From Saccharopolyspora rhizosphaerae (GTDB lineage Bacteria; Actinomycetota; Actinomycetes; Mycobacteriales; Pseudonocardiaceae), in contig NZ_RSAA01000014.1 of the NCBI RefSeq assembly GCF_003931915.1, positions 124,001 through 188,000 on the forward strand: a stretch of 64,000 bases of DNA, read 5' to 3'. Below the pieces are notes generated by a model. That model was not told the origin of the DNA. It made no database searches and was given only the letters and a program-made list of their open reading frames with translations. The stretch's first letter is position 1, and every line of letters begins with the position of its first letter. This document shows, piece after piece, positions 27,193 to 38,259 of this stretch. The position numbers and the translations under genes were made by a program.

Positions 27193-28845
27193 CTACTTCT
27201 CCGTGAGCGGACCTGAAACGGCCACGATTGTTCCCTGCGGGATCCACTGGCCGTGGTTGCCGCCGTGCTGGTGTCCAGTCATCTGCATCACGTTGACCTG
27301 GGCAGACGCGTACATGGTCACCTCACCTGCGAGGCTCTCCCCGCGGGCGCGGGCCCACTGCCGGTACCCGGACAGCGATGGCGGGTCGCCGAACGCGCTG
27401 GCCTGGGTCATCCCGTAGGTGAGGGCGCCGCGGTCCCGGGGGTCGAACCGCAGGGGCACGGCGACACCGGGGGCGGAGGTCACCACCGGACCGTGCAACA
27501 GCCAGGGCGCGACGTGCATTCCGTACACGAACTGGGCTCGTTCCAGAACGTGGGACGTCTTCTCCCAGCCGGACACCAGCACCAACGCGCCCTCGGGACT
27601 GTCGTTGACCGGTAGGCCGCGGCGGGTGGCTTCCTCGCGCACGACGTCGGCGGCGGCCCTGCTGCGCGGTGTGTCGTCACCCACGACCGAGAGGGACGGG
27701 GCCCGCACCTCGGCGAGGAAGGCGACGTGCTTGCGCAGTGCGTCGGCGTCCTCCGGCAGCAGCTGGGTGTCCGGGCAGGACACGGGTGTGGGAGCGCCGG
27801 CGGCGAGGGCGCCCAGCGCCGCGCTGGCGCATTCGGGCCTGGCAGCGCCTGCGATCTCCGGGAGCTCACCGGTGTCGACGTCGACGGTGCCGGTCTCCTC
27901 GCCCTTGCGGATGACCAGGTCGCTGCGGCCCGCGGGGAGGTCGACCTCGGCCCACGTGCCGCTGGCTCCGGGGCGGGGAACCGCTCGGGCGACGGTCCCG
28001 CCCTGCTTCACCGTGATGCCCTGGCCGGCACTCTCCGGGAAGTGCACCAGGTTCTTCCCGGCGCGGTGGGGGCTGACCAGCACCGGGGTGCCGGCGGTCT
28101 GCGCCAGCCGGGCGACGCCGGGCACCGGCAGGTCGTGCGGGAGCGGGATGCCGGGCAGGGCGCCCCAGGCGAGGACGACGGCGAGCACCCCGATCGCGCC
28201 GTAGCGGTAGACGCGCACGTCGTCGCGCGTGAGCAGGGTCACCGCCAGCACGACCGCAGCGCCGAGCACGACCACCAGCACCGCGATGCCGTAGCCGGTG
28301 CTGAGCAGCCTGCGGTCGAACAGCCCGGACAGCAGCAGCTGCCCGGTCCCGGCGCCGAGGAGCGCGAGGGCGGCGGTCAGCGCGATCGGGCGTGGCCGCA
28401 GCCCGCCGTCGGAGTTCCAGGTCTTGGCCAGCGCGAGACCGGACCAGACGACGGCGACGACGACGACGATCGTGTCGAGGAAGAAGTTCAGCGAGGTGTG
28501 GCCGAGCGCGGCTTCGGCGATGAGCAGCAGCGCCAGCCCGAAACCGAGGAAGGCGGACGGGCCGCGCCAGCGCAGGGCCAGCGGTACTGCGAGGGCGAGC
28601 ACCACGTGCGCGATCGCGAAACCGGTGTTGATGTGCAGCAGGACCGCGGAGAGCCCGGCGAGCGCGGCGGTGGCACCACCGCAGGCCCAGGCGAACGACG
28701 GTCGCATCACGGCCCCGGCCCGCAGGAGGCCGATCCCGGCGGTCAGCGCGGTGCCGGTCAGCAGCAGCACGCGCAGCACCAGCGCGAGGAGGTCCACGCC
28801 GGGGACTCCGGTGTGGGTGTGCATGTCTTCCATGTCCGCTCTCAT
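27193..28845 (-). CDS. Polytopic membrane protein with extracytoplasmic domain and His/Met-rich tail
   Basis: A 550-residue protein. The first 235 residues hold about seven to eight membrane helices, preceded by a His-containing start (MEDMHTHTG). Residues about 250-550 form a soluble, probably extracytoplasmic domain with a few cysteines (RPECASAALG, PVSCPDTQ) and a conserved-looking block LVLVSGWEKTSHVLERAQFV. The C-terminus VNVMQMTGHQHGGNHGQW is rich in Met and His, as in copper-handling proteins. I do not assign a family with confidence; DUF6239-type actinobacterial membrane proteins are one possibility. It is sandwiched between the beta-propeller gene and the sulfur transporter. Confidence 0.6.
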   Translation of the reverse strand: MRADMEDMHTHTGVPGVDLLALVLRVLLLTGTALTAGIGLLRAGAVMRPSFAWACGGATAALAGLSAVLLHINTGFAIAHVVLALAVPLALRWRGPSAFLGFGLALLLIAEAALGHTSLNFFLDTIVVVVAVVWSGLALAKTWNSDGGLRPRPIALTAALALLGAGTGQLLLSGLFDRRLLSTGYGIAVLVVVLGAAVVLAVTLLTRDDVRVYRYGAIGVLAVVLAWGALPGIPLPHDLPVPGVARLAQTAGTPVLVSPHRAGKNLVHFPESAGQGITVKQGGTVARAVPRPGASGTWAEVDLPAGRSDLVIRKGEETGTVDVDTGELPEIAGAARPECASAALGALAAGAPTPVSCPDTQLLPEDADALRKHVAFLAEVRAPSLSVVGDDTPRSRAAADVVREEATRRGLPVNDSPEGALVLVSGWEKTSHVLERAQFVYGMHVAPWLLHGPVVTSAPGVAVPLRFDPRDRGALTYGMTQASAFGDPPSLSGYRQWARARGESLAGEVTMYASAQVNVMQMTGHQHGGNHGQWIPQGTIVAVSGPLTEK

Positions 28846-28901
28846 CGAGAAGAAGGGGCTGGGGCGTGCGGTGTGGAGGTCGTCGAGGGCGGGGCGCGGG
28901 T

Positions 28902-28930
28902 GGGTGGCCGCCGCGGGACGGCGGCCACCC
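28902..28930 (-). terminator. Intra-operon hairpin after the beta-propeller gene
   Basis: GGGTGGCCGCC and GGCGGCCACCC form an 11-bp stem with a 7-nt loop in the 126-bp gap between the beta-propeller stop (28972) and the membrane protein start (28845). It may terminate part of the transcripts or protect the 3' end of the first gene. Confidence 0.55.
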
Positions 28931-28971
28931 GGTTCGCCACTGCGTCCAGGGTCTGGCCTCTGCCCGAGGAC

Positions 28972-30792
28972 TTACTTCAGGTGCTCCTCGGACACGACGA
29001 ACAGCTCCGAGTGCGGTTTGGCGTTGCCGAACTCACCGTGCGGCCAGGACCGCCGGTTGAAGTTGATGCCGACTTCGCCGGTCACCTCGTCGCGGAACGT
29101 GTCGTCGACCGAAACCTTCCCGTCCGGGCCGAGGTTGACCATGTTGACCTTGTGGTCACCGTCGTTGCCGGTCCGCGCGACGAAGTAGTTCGACACCGCG
29201 AGCCGTCCCGGGGTCTGCGTTTCGCCGTACTTGCCGTCGGGGCCCAACGTGAAGTTGTCGTAGGCGCCCCAGTGCGGTCCAGCAGCCGCGATGCCCGGGT
29301 TGATCGGCGTGGTGCCGGCCAGCGTCGGGCAGTCGGACTCGGTGCCGCCCTGCTCCGACTCCTCGATGGTGTCGATGTTGCACTGGTAGTCGTCGCCGGC
29401 GTTGACCAGCTTCTGGACGTCCAGTGTGTACACACCACCTGTGGTGCCGGGGTCGTCCTTGCCGAAGGTCCCCGGGGCGCGGCCCTGGATGGCCCGGTAC
29501 AGGAACCGGTCGTCAGGACTGGTCTGCATCCAGCCGCCGTTGGAGCTGCCGCCGTTGGCGTCGTTGGCCGGGTCGAAGTTCACGGACGCGGCTCCGTCGT
29601 CGAACACCTGACGCCAGTGCGGTTCCGGCGCGGTGATGTCCGGCGTGTAGAACACCGCACCGCCCTGCATGGTCTGCGCGAACGCGCCCTTGTGACCGGG
29701 CAGGTTGGTCACCGTGGTCTCCATGGCCGCACGGCTTTCGTTGTGCAGCGGGTCCTTCGGGTTGGCCCGCGGACCGTCCGGGAGGTACGAGACCGACTTG
29801 AGCTTCGGGTGGTTGCGGTCCGAGATGTCCCAGGTCCGCACGGTCGGCCGCCGCAGGTACGGCGATGGGGCCTTCACCGGGTCGAGGATGATGTTGCGCG
29901 GCTCGGCGTAGTCCGAGGTCACCAGCGTGTTCAGGTCCTCGCGGGCCTGGATGCCGTGCGGGTTGGCGCAGGTCGGCGTACCGATCCGCGGCAGGTTGTC
30001 GCACAGCTTGGCGTTGTCCCCGCCCGGAGTCGCTGCCGGGGATTCGGAGAGCACTTGCGCGTTCTGGTCGAACCGCACGACCTCGCCGGGGCTTCCGGCG
30101 AAACCGTTGCCCAGGTGCACCGAACCGTCCGAGTACCGGTACGGGCCGGGGACGACCGGACCACCCATGTAGGTCGCGTAGGCGGTGCCGTCCTTGAGCG
30201 TCCAGTACGCGTCGGGGACGGATCCACCCAGGGTCTGGGTCGGCAGGCTGATCCCCTTGAGCTTGACGTTCGGCAGCGCCGAGACGTCGAAGGCGTAGGT
30301 GGCGCCGAGGAAGAGCGACCCCGCGTAGATGGTGTCGCCCTTGTGCCACACGTACTGCATGTGGTGCGGCTCGTTCTCCACCAGCGGTCCGACGGTGATC
30401 GTGTTGACCACCTGGCCGTAACCGGGTGATCCCTTCGTCGCGTCGATGACCGCGAGGAAGTCCGGTCCTGGCAGGGCGTTCGCGGCCTTTCCGGTGCCAC
30501 CGGCCAGCGAGCCGGGCAGGTTGCGGACGTCGGGAACCACGGTGTCCGCGATGTTCTCGTCGCCCGCCCAGACGACCAGCCACTCCTTGGGCTTTCCGTC
30601 CGACGTGGACTTCTCCAGCGCACTCTTGTCGACGTGGTTGGTGATGGTGTAGTCCTTGCCGTCCGCTCCCTTGAGGGACTGCGTGGACACGTCGACATCG
30701 GCGTTGGCGTCGGGCACCGGTAGCGTGACCGCGCTGACCGCCACGGCCAACGCGGCCAGCCCGGTGGGCAGCCTTCGAAGACTCTTTTTCAT
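28972..30792 (-). CDS. Exported selenium-binding/methanethiol oxidase-like beta-propeller
   Basis: A 606-residue precursor with a Sec signal peptide (KKSLRRLPTGLAALAVAVSA, cleavage near DANA|DV). The mature protein is a beta-propeller resembling the SBP56/methanethiol oxidase family: EPHHMQYVWHKGDTIYAG holds a His-His pair like the copper ligands of methanethiol oxidase, NPHGIQAREDLNTLVTSDY and VRTWDISDRNHPKLKSV match family strands, and the end WPHGEFGNAKPHSELFV supplies further histidines. It is longer than the usual 430-470 residues, with insertions carrying paired cysteines. Methanethiol oxidase turns CH3SH into formaldehyde, H2S and H2O2. ATG at 30792 has GGAG 6 bp upstream. If not this enzyme, it is a related lactonase-type propeller. 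Confidence 0.65.
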   Translation of the reverse strand: MKKSLRRLPTGLAALAVAVSAVTLPVPDANADVDVSTQSLKGADGKDYTITNHVDKSALEKSTSDGKPKEWLVVWAGDENIADTVVPDVRNLPGSLAGGTGKAANALPGPDFLAVIDATKGSPGYGQVVNTITVGPLVENEPHHMQYVWHKGDTIYAGSLFLGATYAFDVSALPNVKLKGISLPTQTLGGSVPDAYWTLKDGTAYATYMGGPVVPGPYRYSDGSVHLGNGFAGSPGEVVRFDQNAQVLSESPAATPGGDNAKLCDNLPRIGTPTCANPHGIQAREDLNTLVTSDYAEPRNIILDPVKAPSPYLRRPTVRTWDISDRNHPKLKSVSYLPDGPRANPKDPLHNESRAAMETTVTNLPGHKGAFAQTMQGGAVFYTPDITAPEPHWRQVFDDGAASVNFDPANDANGGSSNGGWMQTSPDDRFLYRAIQGRAPGTFGKDDPGTTGGVYTLDVQKLVNAGDDYQCNIDTIEESEQGGTESDCPTLAGTTPINPGIAAAGPHWGAYDNFTLGPDGKYGETQTPGRLAVSNYFVARTGNDGDHKVNMVNLGPDGKVSVDDTFRDEVTGEVGINFNRRSWPHGEFGNAKPHSELFVVSEEHLK

Positions 30793-30831
30793 GTGTGCTC
30801 CGGTTTTCGTGGAGAATTCCGAAATTGGGCA

Positions 30832-30882
30832 CGACGAAGCAGCACGTCCGGAAGGCGCGCAGCGACCGGACGCGTTTCGTCG
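30832..30882 (-). promoter_or_regulatory. Stem-loop in the 5' leader of the beta-propeller gene
   Basis: Between the leader peptide stop (30935) and the beta-propeller ATG (30792) the transcript can fold into a long hairpin: outer stem CGACGAA/TTCGTCG and inner stem CGTCCGG/CCGGACG around a 14-nt loop. No U-tract follows, so it is not a classical intrinsic attenuator; Rho-dependent control or occlusion are alternatives. The other sequence in 30793-31386 beyond this, the leader peptide and its promoter shows no gene. Confidence 0.5.
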
Positions 30883-30934
30883 TGGACTGCTCGGAGAGGG
30901 AGAAGCGCCTAACAGCGGCGGGAGAAGAGGGTCC

Positions 30935-31012
30935 TCAGGCGTGACACAGAGCGCTGGCCTGATGCCGGAGATCGACATGCAGGCGAGCCACCAGACAGGC
31001 GAACCTGGACAT
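30935..31012 (-). CDS. 25-residue sulfur-type leader peptide (RLHVDL family)
   Basis: A 26-codon open frame, ATG at 31012 to TGA at 30935. The peptide begins MSRFACLVARLHVDLRHQ and ends ASALCHA, the pattern of the actinobacterial putative leader peptides (R-x-HVDL-x-R, S-A-x-C) found upstream of cysteine, sulfate and other sulfur genes. Two cysteine codons, at positions 6 and 23, could sense cysteine-tRNA charging through ribosome pausing. A promoter is placed so that the first base of the ATG is the predicted transcript start, making the frame leaderless, as shown for cysteine-responsive leader ORFs in mycobacteria. It precedes the beta-propeller gene by 142 bp. Confidence 0.8.
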   Translation of the reverse strand: MSRFACLVARLHVDLRHQASALCHA

Positions 31013-31019
31013 GCCAGCA

Positions 31020-31048
31020 ATAATCAAGAAGTGCCCACCTGGTGTCAA
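31020..31048 (-). promoter_or_regulatory. Near-consensus housekeeping promoter for the sulfur operon
   Basis: On the minus strand TTGACA (31043-31048) is followed by exactly 17 bp and GATTAT (31020-31025); the leader ATG begins 8 bp after the -10 box. The -35 is perfect and the -10 matches TATAAT at four of six positions, rare in this GC-rich window. Transcription would begin at or next to the ATG. Confidence 0.75.
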
Positions 31049-31386
31049 CGATCAACCAATTGCTGAGATCAGGACCCAGAAGATCCTGTGAACCGCCTGG
31101 TAAGACCACCCGGTAGCCCGAACAGCGGTATGCTCGTGGTGCAAGCGGAACTAGAGTGACCGCTTTTCCGCTCCCGCCAGCGCGGTGAGACCCCGCTCCT
31201 CGCCCCGGGATTCGTGTCGGCTCGACGCCGGTTCCGGACCCTCGGCCCGAGGATGAGCGGTGCCGCGCGCGAAGCGGGTGACGCCAGCGCGGTCGACCTC
31301 GCGGGGCCTGCCGTTGACCGGTCCGCCCGGCTACCGTGCGAACGACGCACCGGTCGGTGCGCTCCAGTCGACTGCCAGAGGTGGCC

Positions 31387-32565
31387 ATGCCGAGAAGGTC
31401 AACACCGGTCGCGATCGTCGGGGCGGGCATCGGCGGACTCACGCTGGCCGTGGCGCTGCGACGCCGGGGCATCGCGGCGACCGTCTACGAACAGGTGCTC
31501 GAGCTGCGCGAAGTCGGTGCGGCGGTGGCCCTCTCGGCCAACGGGACGCGCGTGCTGCACTCCCTCGGCCTGCGGGACCGGCTGGCGGCATGCAGCGCCG
31601 TGCCGACCGAGCTGGTCTACCGCGACTGGCGCACCGGTGACCGCGTGGTCTCCTACCGGGTCGGCGACGACTACGCCGCGCGCTTCGGCGCTCCGTACTA
31701 CGGGGTGCACCGCGCCGACCTCCAGATCGCCTTGGCGGAGGCCTGCGGGGAGGACGCCCTCCGCCTCGACCACCGACTGGTCGACCTGTCGGCGAAGGCC
31801 GAGGGCTACGAGCTGGTCTTCGCCCACGGAGCCACGGCGCACGCGGATCTCGTCGTCGGCGCGGACGGGGTGCACTCCGCGGTGCGCAGGTGGGTCACCG
31901 AGGACGACCCGGCGGTGTACTCCGGCACCAGCGGTTTTCGCGGCCTGGTCCCGGTCGGCTCGATCCCTTCGGTGCCCGATCCCGGCGCCCTCCAGTTCTG
32001 GATGGGCCCGGGCGCTCACCTGCTGCACTACCCGATCGGCGACGGGTCGTTGGTCAACTTCCTGGCCGTGGTCGACGAGCCGGCGCAGTGGCCGGGTTCC
32101 AGCTGGGTCCAGGACATCTCCCCCGACCAGCTCTGCGCGCCCTTCGACGGGTGGCACCCCGGTGTGCGGGAGGTGGTGGCGACCGGTCTGCACAAGCGGT
32201 GGGCGCTGTTCGGGCAACGACCGCTCCAGCGCTGGCACCGGGACGGGGTCGTGCTGCTCGGCGACGCCGTGCACGCGATGCTCCCGCACCACGGGCAGGG
32301 CGCGAACCAGACCATCGAGGACGCGGCCACGCTCGCGTCGCTGCTGCACCGCTACGAGCCGCACCAGGCGCTGCCGCGCTACGAGAGCTTGCGCCGGGCG
32401 CGCACCCGCTCGGTCCAGCGCAGCTCGTGGGTGGCCTCCGAGCTGCTGCACCTGCCCGACGGCCCGGACGCCGAGGCGCGCGACGAACGGCTCGCCGCCA
32501 TCCACGAGACGCTCCAGTGGATCCACGGCCACGACGCCGAAGCCGTCGCCGAGGCGTCGGGCTGA
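31387..32565 (+). CDS. FAD-dependent monooxygenase (aromatic hydroxylase type)
   Basis: A 392-residue class A flavoprotein monooxygenase that would hydroxylate an aromatic or related substrate with NAD(P)H and oxygen. The Rossmann dinucleotide motif is VAIVGAGIGGLTLA (about residues 8-21), the DG motif is VVGADGVHSAVRR (about 156-168), and the FAD ribityl motif is LLGDAVHAMLPHHGQGANQ (about 294-312). It resembles salicylate and 3-hydroxybenzoate hydroxylases, but the substrate is not predictable. ATG at 31387 has AGAGGTGG just upstream. It stands alone, divergent from the sulfur operon and convergent with the next gene. Confidence 0.85.
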   Translation: MPRRSTPVAIVGAGIGGLTLAVALRRRGIAATVYEQVLELREVGAAVALSANGTRVLHSLGLRDRLAACSAVPTELVYRDWRTGDRVVSYRVGDDYAARFGAPYYGVHRADLQIALAEACGEDALRLDHRLVDLSAKAEGYELVFAHGATAHADLVVGADGVHSAVRRWVTEDDPAVYSGTSGFRGLVPVGSIPSVPDPGALQFWMGPGAHLLHYPIGDGSLVNFLAVVDEPAQWPGSSWVQDISPDQLCAPFDGWHPGVREVVATGLHKRWALFGQRPLQRWHRDGVVLLGDAVHAMLPHHGQGANQTIEDAATLASLLHRYEPHQALPRYESLRRARTRSVQRSSWVASELLHLPDGPDAEARDERLAAIHETLQWIHGHDAEAVAEASG

Positions 32566-32568
32566 AGC

Positions 32569-33030
32569 TCAGGACTTGTCGTCGCGCTCCAGGTCGATGG
32601 CCTTGCGCATCGCCTTGCGGCCGCGGTTGCGGTCACCGGCGAGGTCGTAGGCCTGGGCGAGGGCGAACCAGCGCCGCCAGTCCTGCGGTTCGGCCTCCAG
32701 CTCGGCCTGCTTGGCGTCGAACCACTCGTCGGCCGCGTCCTGCTCGACCCGGCCGGAGGGCCGCCGAGGCAGGTGCGAGACGTCCGGCAACGCGCCCTCG
32801 TCGTCGAGCCTGCGGGCCAGCCGCTCGGTGGACGCGCCGAAGCGCAGCTGGTCGGCGACCAACACCGCGCCCAGCACGGGGAAGACCAGGATCGCCGCGC
32901 CCAGCACGATGAAGACCGGGTGGCCGCTGGTGATCATCGTGATCGCGCGGCCGCTCATCAGCACCAGGTAGACCAGCAGCACCAGCGCGACCAGGAACGC
33001 GGCGTTCCGCCCGGTCAGGAGCTTGGTCAC
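32569..33030 (-). CDS. Membrane-anchored TPR-like conserved protein
   Basis: A 153-residue protein with two N-terminal membrane helices (AAFLVALVLLVYLVLMSG and VFIVLGAAILVFPVLGAVLV), then a soluble helical part ending EPQDWRRWFALAQAYDLAGD and NRGRKAMRKAIDLE, which reads as one TPR-like hairpin. It corresponds in position and size to M. tuberculosis Rv2772c, next to dapB. GTG at 33030 lies one base after the dapB stop, so the two are translationally linked. Function unknown. Confidence 0.8.
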   Translation of the reverse strand: MTKLLTGRNAAFLVALVLLVYLVLMSGRAITMITSGHPVFIVLGAAILVFPVLGAVLVADQLRFGASTERLARRLDDEGALPDVSHLPRRPSGRVEQDAADEWFDAKQAELEAEPQDWRRWFALAQAYDLAGDRNRGRKAMRKAIDLERDDKS

Positions 33031-33031
33031 C

Positions 33032-35235
<2,204 letters not shown>

Positions 35236-35283
35236 GTGCCCGTTCTCGTCGCCTCTGCGCTGCCCGCGCACTCACGACAATAC

Positions 35284-35311
35284 GGCCCGCCCCGGCATCG
35301 CCGGGACGGGC
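35284..35311 (-). terminator. Hairpin after pnp
   Basis: GGCCCGTCCCGGC and GCCGGGGCGGGCC pair with one mismatch around a 2-4-nt loop in the 100-bp gap between the pnp stop and the M16 peptidase start. Readthrough to the peptidase is possible. Confidence 0.55.
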
Positions 35312-35335
35312 CGCATGGCGTTCGCGATCAGAGGA

Positions 35336-37579
35336 TCACTCGGCGGAGGCGTCGGCCGGAGCGGCGTCGCCCTCGCCCGACTTCTCCTCCTCCTCGTTGA
35401 CCAGCACGAGGCTGATCTTGCCGCGGTTGTCGATGTCCGCGATCTCCACGCGCAGCTTGTCGCCGACGTTCACGACGTCCTCGACCTTGCCGATGCGCTT
35501 GCCGTTGCCCAGCTTGGAGATGTGCACCAGGCCGTCCTTGCCCGGCAGCAGCGAGACGAACGCGCCGAAGGCCGCGGTCTTGACCACGGTGCCCAGGAAG
35601 CGCTCGCCGACCTTCGGCAGCTGCGGGTTCGCGATGGCGTTGATCTTGTCGATCGCCGCCTCCGCGGACGGGCCGTCGGCCGCACCGACGTAGATGGTGC
35701 CGTCGTCCTCGATGCTGATCTCGGCGCCGGTCTCCTCGGTGATCGAGTTGATCATCTTGCCCTTCGGGCCGATGACCTCACCGATCTTGTCCACCGGGAC
35801 CGAGACCGAGGTCACGCGCGGCGCGTGCGGGCTCATCTCGTCGGGCTTGCCGATCGCCTCGGCCATGACCTCCAGGATGGTGAACCGGGCGTCGCGCGCC
35901 TGGCCCAGCGCCTGGCCCAGCACCTCGGACGGGATGCCGTCCAGCTTGGTGTCCAGCTGCAGGGCGGTCACGAAGTCCTTCGTGCCCGCGACCTTGAAGT
36001 CCATGTCACCGAAGGCGTCCTCGGCACCGAGGATGTCGGTCAGCGCCACGTAGTGGGTCTTGCCGTCGACCTCGTCGGAGACCAGGCCCATCGCGATGCC
36101 CGCGACCGGGGCCTTCAGCGGCACACCCGAGTTGAGCAGGGACAGCGTCGAGGCGCAGACCGAGCCCATCGAGGTCGAACCGTTGGAACCCAGGGCCTCG
36201 GAGACCTGCCGGATGGCGTACGGGAACTCCTCGCGCGAGGGCAGCACCGGCACCAGCGCGCGCTCGGCCAACGCGCCGTGGCCGATCTCGCGCCGCTTCG
36301 GGCTGCCCACCCGGCCGGTCTCACCGGTCGAGTACGGCGGGAAGTTGTAGTGGTGCATGTACCGCTTCGTCGTCTCCGGGGAGAGCGAGTCGATGGTCTG
36401 CTCCAGCCGCAGCATGTTCAGCGTGGTGACACCCAAGATCTGGGTCTCGCCGCGCTCGAACAACGCCGAACCGTGGGTCCGCGGGATCACGCCGACCTCG
36501 GCGGACAGGCTGCGGATGTCGGTCAGGTTGCGGCCGTCGATGCGGACCTGGTCGCGGATGATGCGCTGGCGGACCAGCTTCTTGGTCAGCGAGCGGAACG
36601 CCGCGCCGATCTCCTTCTCGCGGCCCTCGAAGGCCTCGCCCTCGCCGGTGCCGACCTTCTCCAGGACCGACGCCTTGATCTCGTCGAGGCGGTCCTCGCG
36701 CTCCTGCTTGCCGGCGATCTTCAGCGCCTCTGCCAGCTCGGAGGACGCGGCCTGCTCGACGGCGGTGTACGCGTCGTCCTGGTAGGCCGGGAACACCGGG
36801 AACTCCTCGGTGGCCTTGCCGACCGCCTGGGCCAGCTGCTGCTGGGCCACGCACAGGGTGCGGATGAACGGCTTGGCGGCCTCGAGGCCCTGGGCGACGA
36901 CCTCCTCGGTCGGCGCCTGGGCACCGCCGTTGACGAGCTCGACGGTGTTGTCGGTGGCCTCGGCCTCGACCATCATGATCGCGACGTCGTCACCGACGAC
37001 GCGGCCCGCGACGACCATGTCGAACACGGCGCGCTCGAGCTGCTCGTGGGTCGGGAACGCGACCCACTGACCATCGATCAGCGCCATGCGGGTGGCACCG
37101 ATGGGGCCGGAGAACGGCAGGCCGGAACCCTGGGTCGACGCCGACGCGGCGTTGATCGCCAGCACGTCGTAGAGGTCGCCCGGCTTCAGGCTCATGACCG
37201 TGACCACGACCTGGACCTCGTTGCGCAGCCCGTCGACGAACGACGGGCGCAGCGGGCGGTCGATCAGGCGGCAGGTCAGGATCGCGTCCGTGGACGGCCG
37301 ACCCTCGCGCCGGAAGAACGAGCCGGGGATGCGACCCGCGGCGTACATGCGCTCTTCGACGTCGACGGTCAGCGGGAAGAAGTCGAAGTGCTCCTTCGGC
37401 TGCTTGGAGGCCGTGGTGGCCGACAGCAGCATGGTTTCGTCGTCGAGGTACGCGACGACGCTCCCGGCGGCCTGCTTCGCGAGCCGGCCGGTCTCGAAAC
37501 GAACGGTACGGGTGCCGAACGCGCCGTTGTCCAGCACGGCGGTCGACTCGTACACGCCCTCTTCGATCTCTTCAGTCAA
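35336..37579 (-). CDS. pnp: Polyribonucleotide nucleotidyltransferase (PNPase)
   Basis: A 747-residue phosphorolytic 3'-5' exoribonuclease, also making heteropolymeric tails and, in actinomycetes, studied as GpsI. It has two RNase PH domains separated by a helical domain, then a KH domain ([20 protein letters not shown] region reads [14 protein letters not shown]) and a C-terminal S1 domain ([20 protein letters not shown]). The acidic tail is short. It lies 259 bp downstream of rpsO; that gap holds the rpsO terminator and presumably a pnp promoter. Confidence 0.96.
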   Translation of the reverse strand: MTEEIEEGVYESTAVLDNGAFGTRTVRFETGRLAKQAAGSVVAYLDDETMLLSATTASKQPKEHFDFFPLTVDVEERMYAAGRIPGSFFRREGRPSTDAILTCRLIDRPLRPSFVDGLRNEVQVVVTVMSLKPGDLYDVLAINAASASTQGSGLPFSGPIGATRMALIDGQWVAFPTHEQLERAVFDMVVAGRVVGDDVAIMMVEAEATDNTVELVNGGAQAPTEEVVAQGLEAAKPFIRTLCVAQQQLAQAVGKATEEFPVFPAYQDDAYTAVEQAASSELAEALKIAGKQEREDRLDEIKASVLEKVGTGEGEAFEGREKEIGAAFRSLTKKLVRQRIIRDQVRIDGRNLTDIRSLSAEVGVIPRTHGSALFERGETQILGVTTLNMLRLEQTIDSLSPETTKRYMHHYNFPPYSTGETGRVGSPKRREIGHGALAERALVPVLPSREEFPYAIRQVSEALGSNGSTSMGSVCASTLSLLNSGVPLKAPVAGIAMGLVSDEVDGKTHYVALTDILGAEDAFGDMDFKVAGTKDFVTALQLDTKLDGIPSEVLGQALGQARDARFTILEVMAEAIGKPDEMSPHAPRVTSVSVPVDKIGEVIGPKGKMINSITEETGAEISIEDDGTIYVGAADGPSAEAAIDKINAIANPQLPKVGERFLGTVVKTAAFGAFVSLLPGKDGLVHISKLGNGKRIGKVEDVVNVGDKLRVEIADIDNRGKISLVLVNEEEEKSGEGDAAPADASAE

Positions 37580-37797
37580 GGTGACTCCCTATCGTCACAA
37601 CGCCCACGGCAGGAGCATCCGGATCGGTGATCCGACAAGGCCGGCCATCGATCGAAGCTCCCGGGACCGTCTCGTGACGACTTGCCCGGCAGCCACTACC
37701 GAGGACCGGCGGACGCCTGCACCCAGTGCTTGCCACCGTGAGCGCTCTGTGTTGTTGCTGACGGTGCCTCCTGGGCACCGCCTGGTTCTACTTACGC

Positions 37798-37832
37798 ACC
37801 GGGGGGAGCGGCCCGTGGCCACTCCCCCCGGT
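37798..37832 (-). terminator. Terminator after rpsO
   Basis: ACCGGGGGGAG and CTCCCCCCGGT form an 11-bp outer stem with a further GGCC/GGCC pairing inside, 6 bp after the rpsO stop codon. Confidence 0.75.
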
Positions 37833-37838
37833 GTCATG

Positions 37839-38108
37839 TCAACGACGCAGACCGAGTCGCTGGATCAGCGAACGGTAGCGTTCGATGTCCACCTTGGTCA
37901 GGTAGTTGAGCAGACGACGGCGGCGACCCACCATCAGCAGCAGACCCCGACGCGAGTGGTGGTCGTGCTTGTGCTGCTTGAGGTGCTCGGTCAGGCCGAT
38001 GATCCGCTTGGTCAGCAGGGCCACCTGGGCCTCGGGCGAACCGGTGTCGCCCTCCTTCACGCCGTACTCGGCGAGGATCTGCTTCTTCTCTGCAGTGGAC
38101 AGCGCCAC
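37839..38108 (-). CDS. rpsO: 30S ribosomal protein S15
   Basis: An 89-residue protein binding the central domain of 16S rRNA, with the family-typical [17 protein letters not shown] and [12 protein letters not shown] segments. The GTG start follows GAAGGAGTAGTAC. The 150-bp leader upstream is GC-rich with inverted repeats, which might serve S15 autoregulation known in other bacteria, but I cannot show a specific binding fold. Followed by pnp as in most bacteria. Confidence 0.97.
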   Translation of the reverse strand: MALSTAEKKQILAEYGVKEGDTGSPEAQVALLTKRIIGLTEHLKQHKHDHHSRRGLLLMVGRRRRLLNYLTKVDIERYRSLIQRLGLRR

Positions 38109-38259
38109 GTACTACTCCTTCTCACGATGTCCCGTGTCGGTGGGCGGCGAGCTGCCTGGCGGCGCCACCGCCGTGAGGAGTGGATACCTCGGACTCCGGC
38201 CACCACGGACTGCAGCCGGTCCACAGGTCAGGATAACAGGGAAGCGCTCCTCACCCCGG

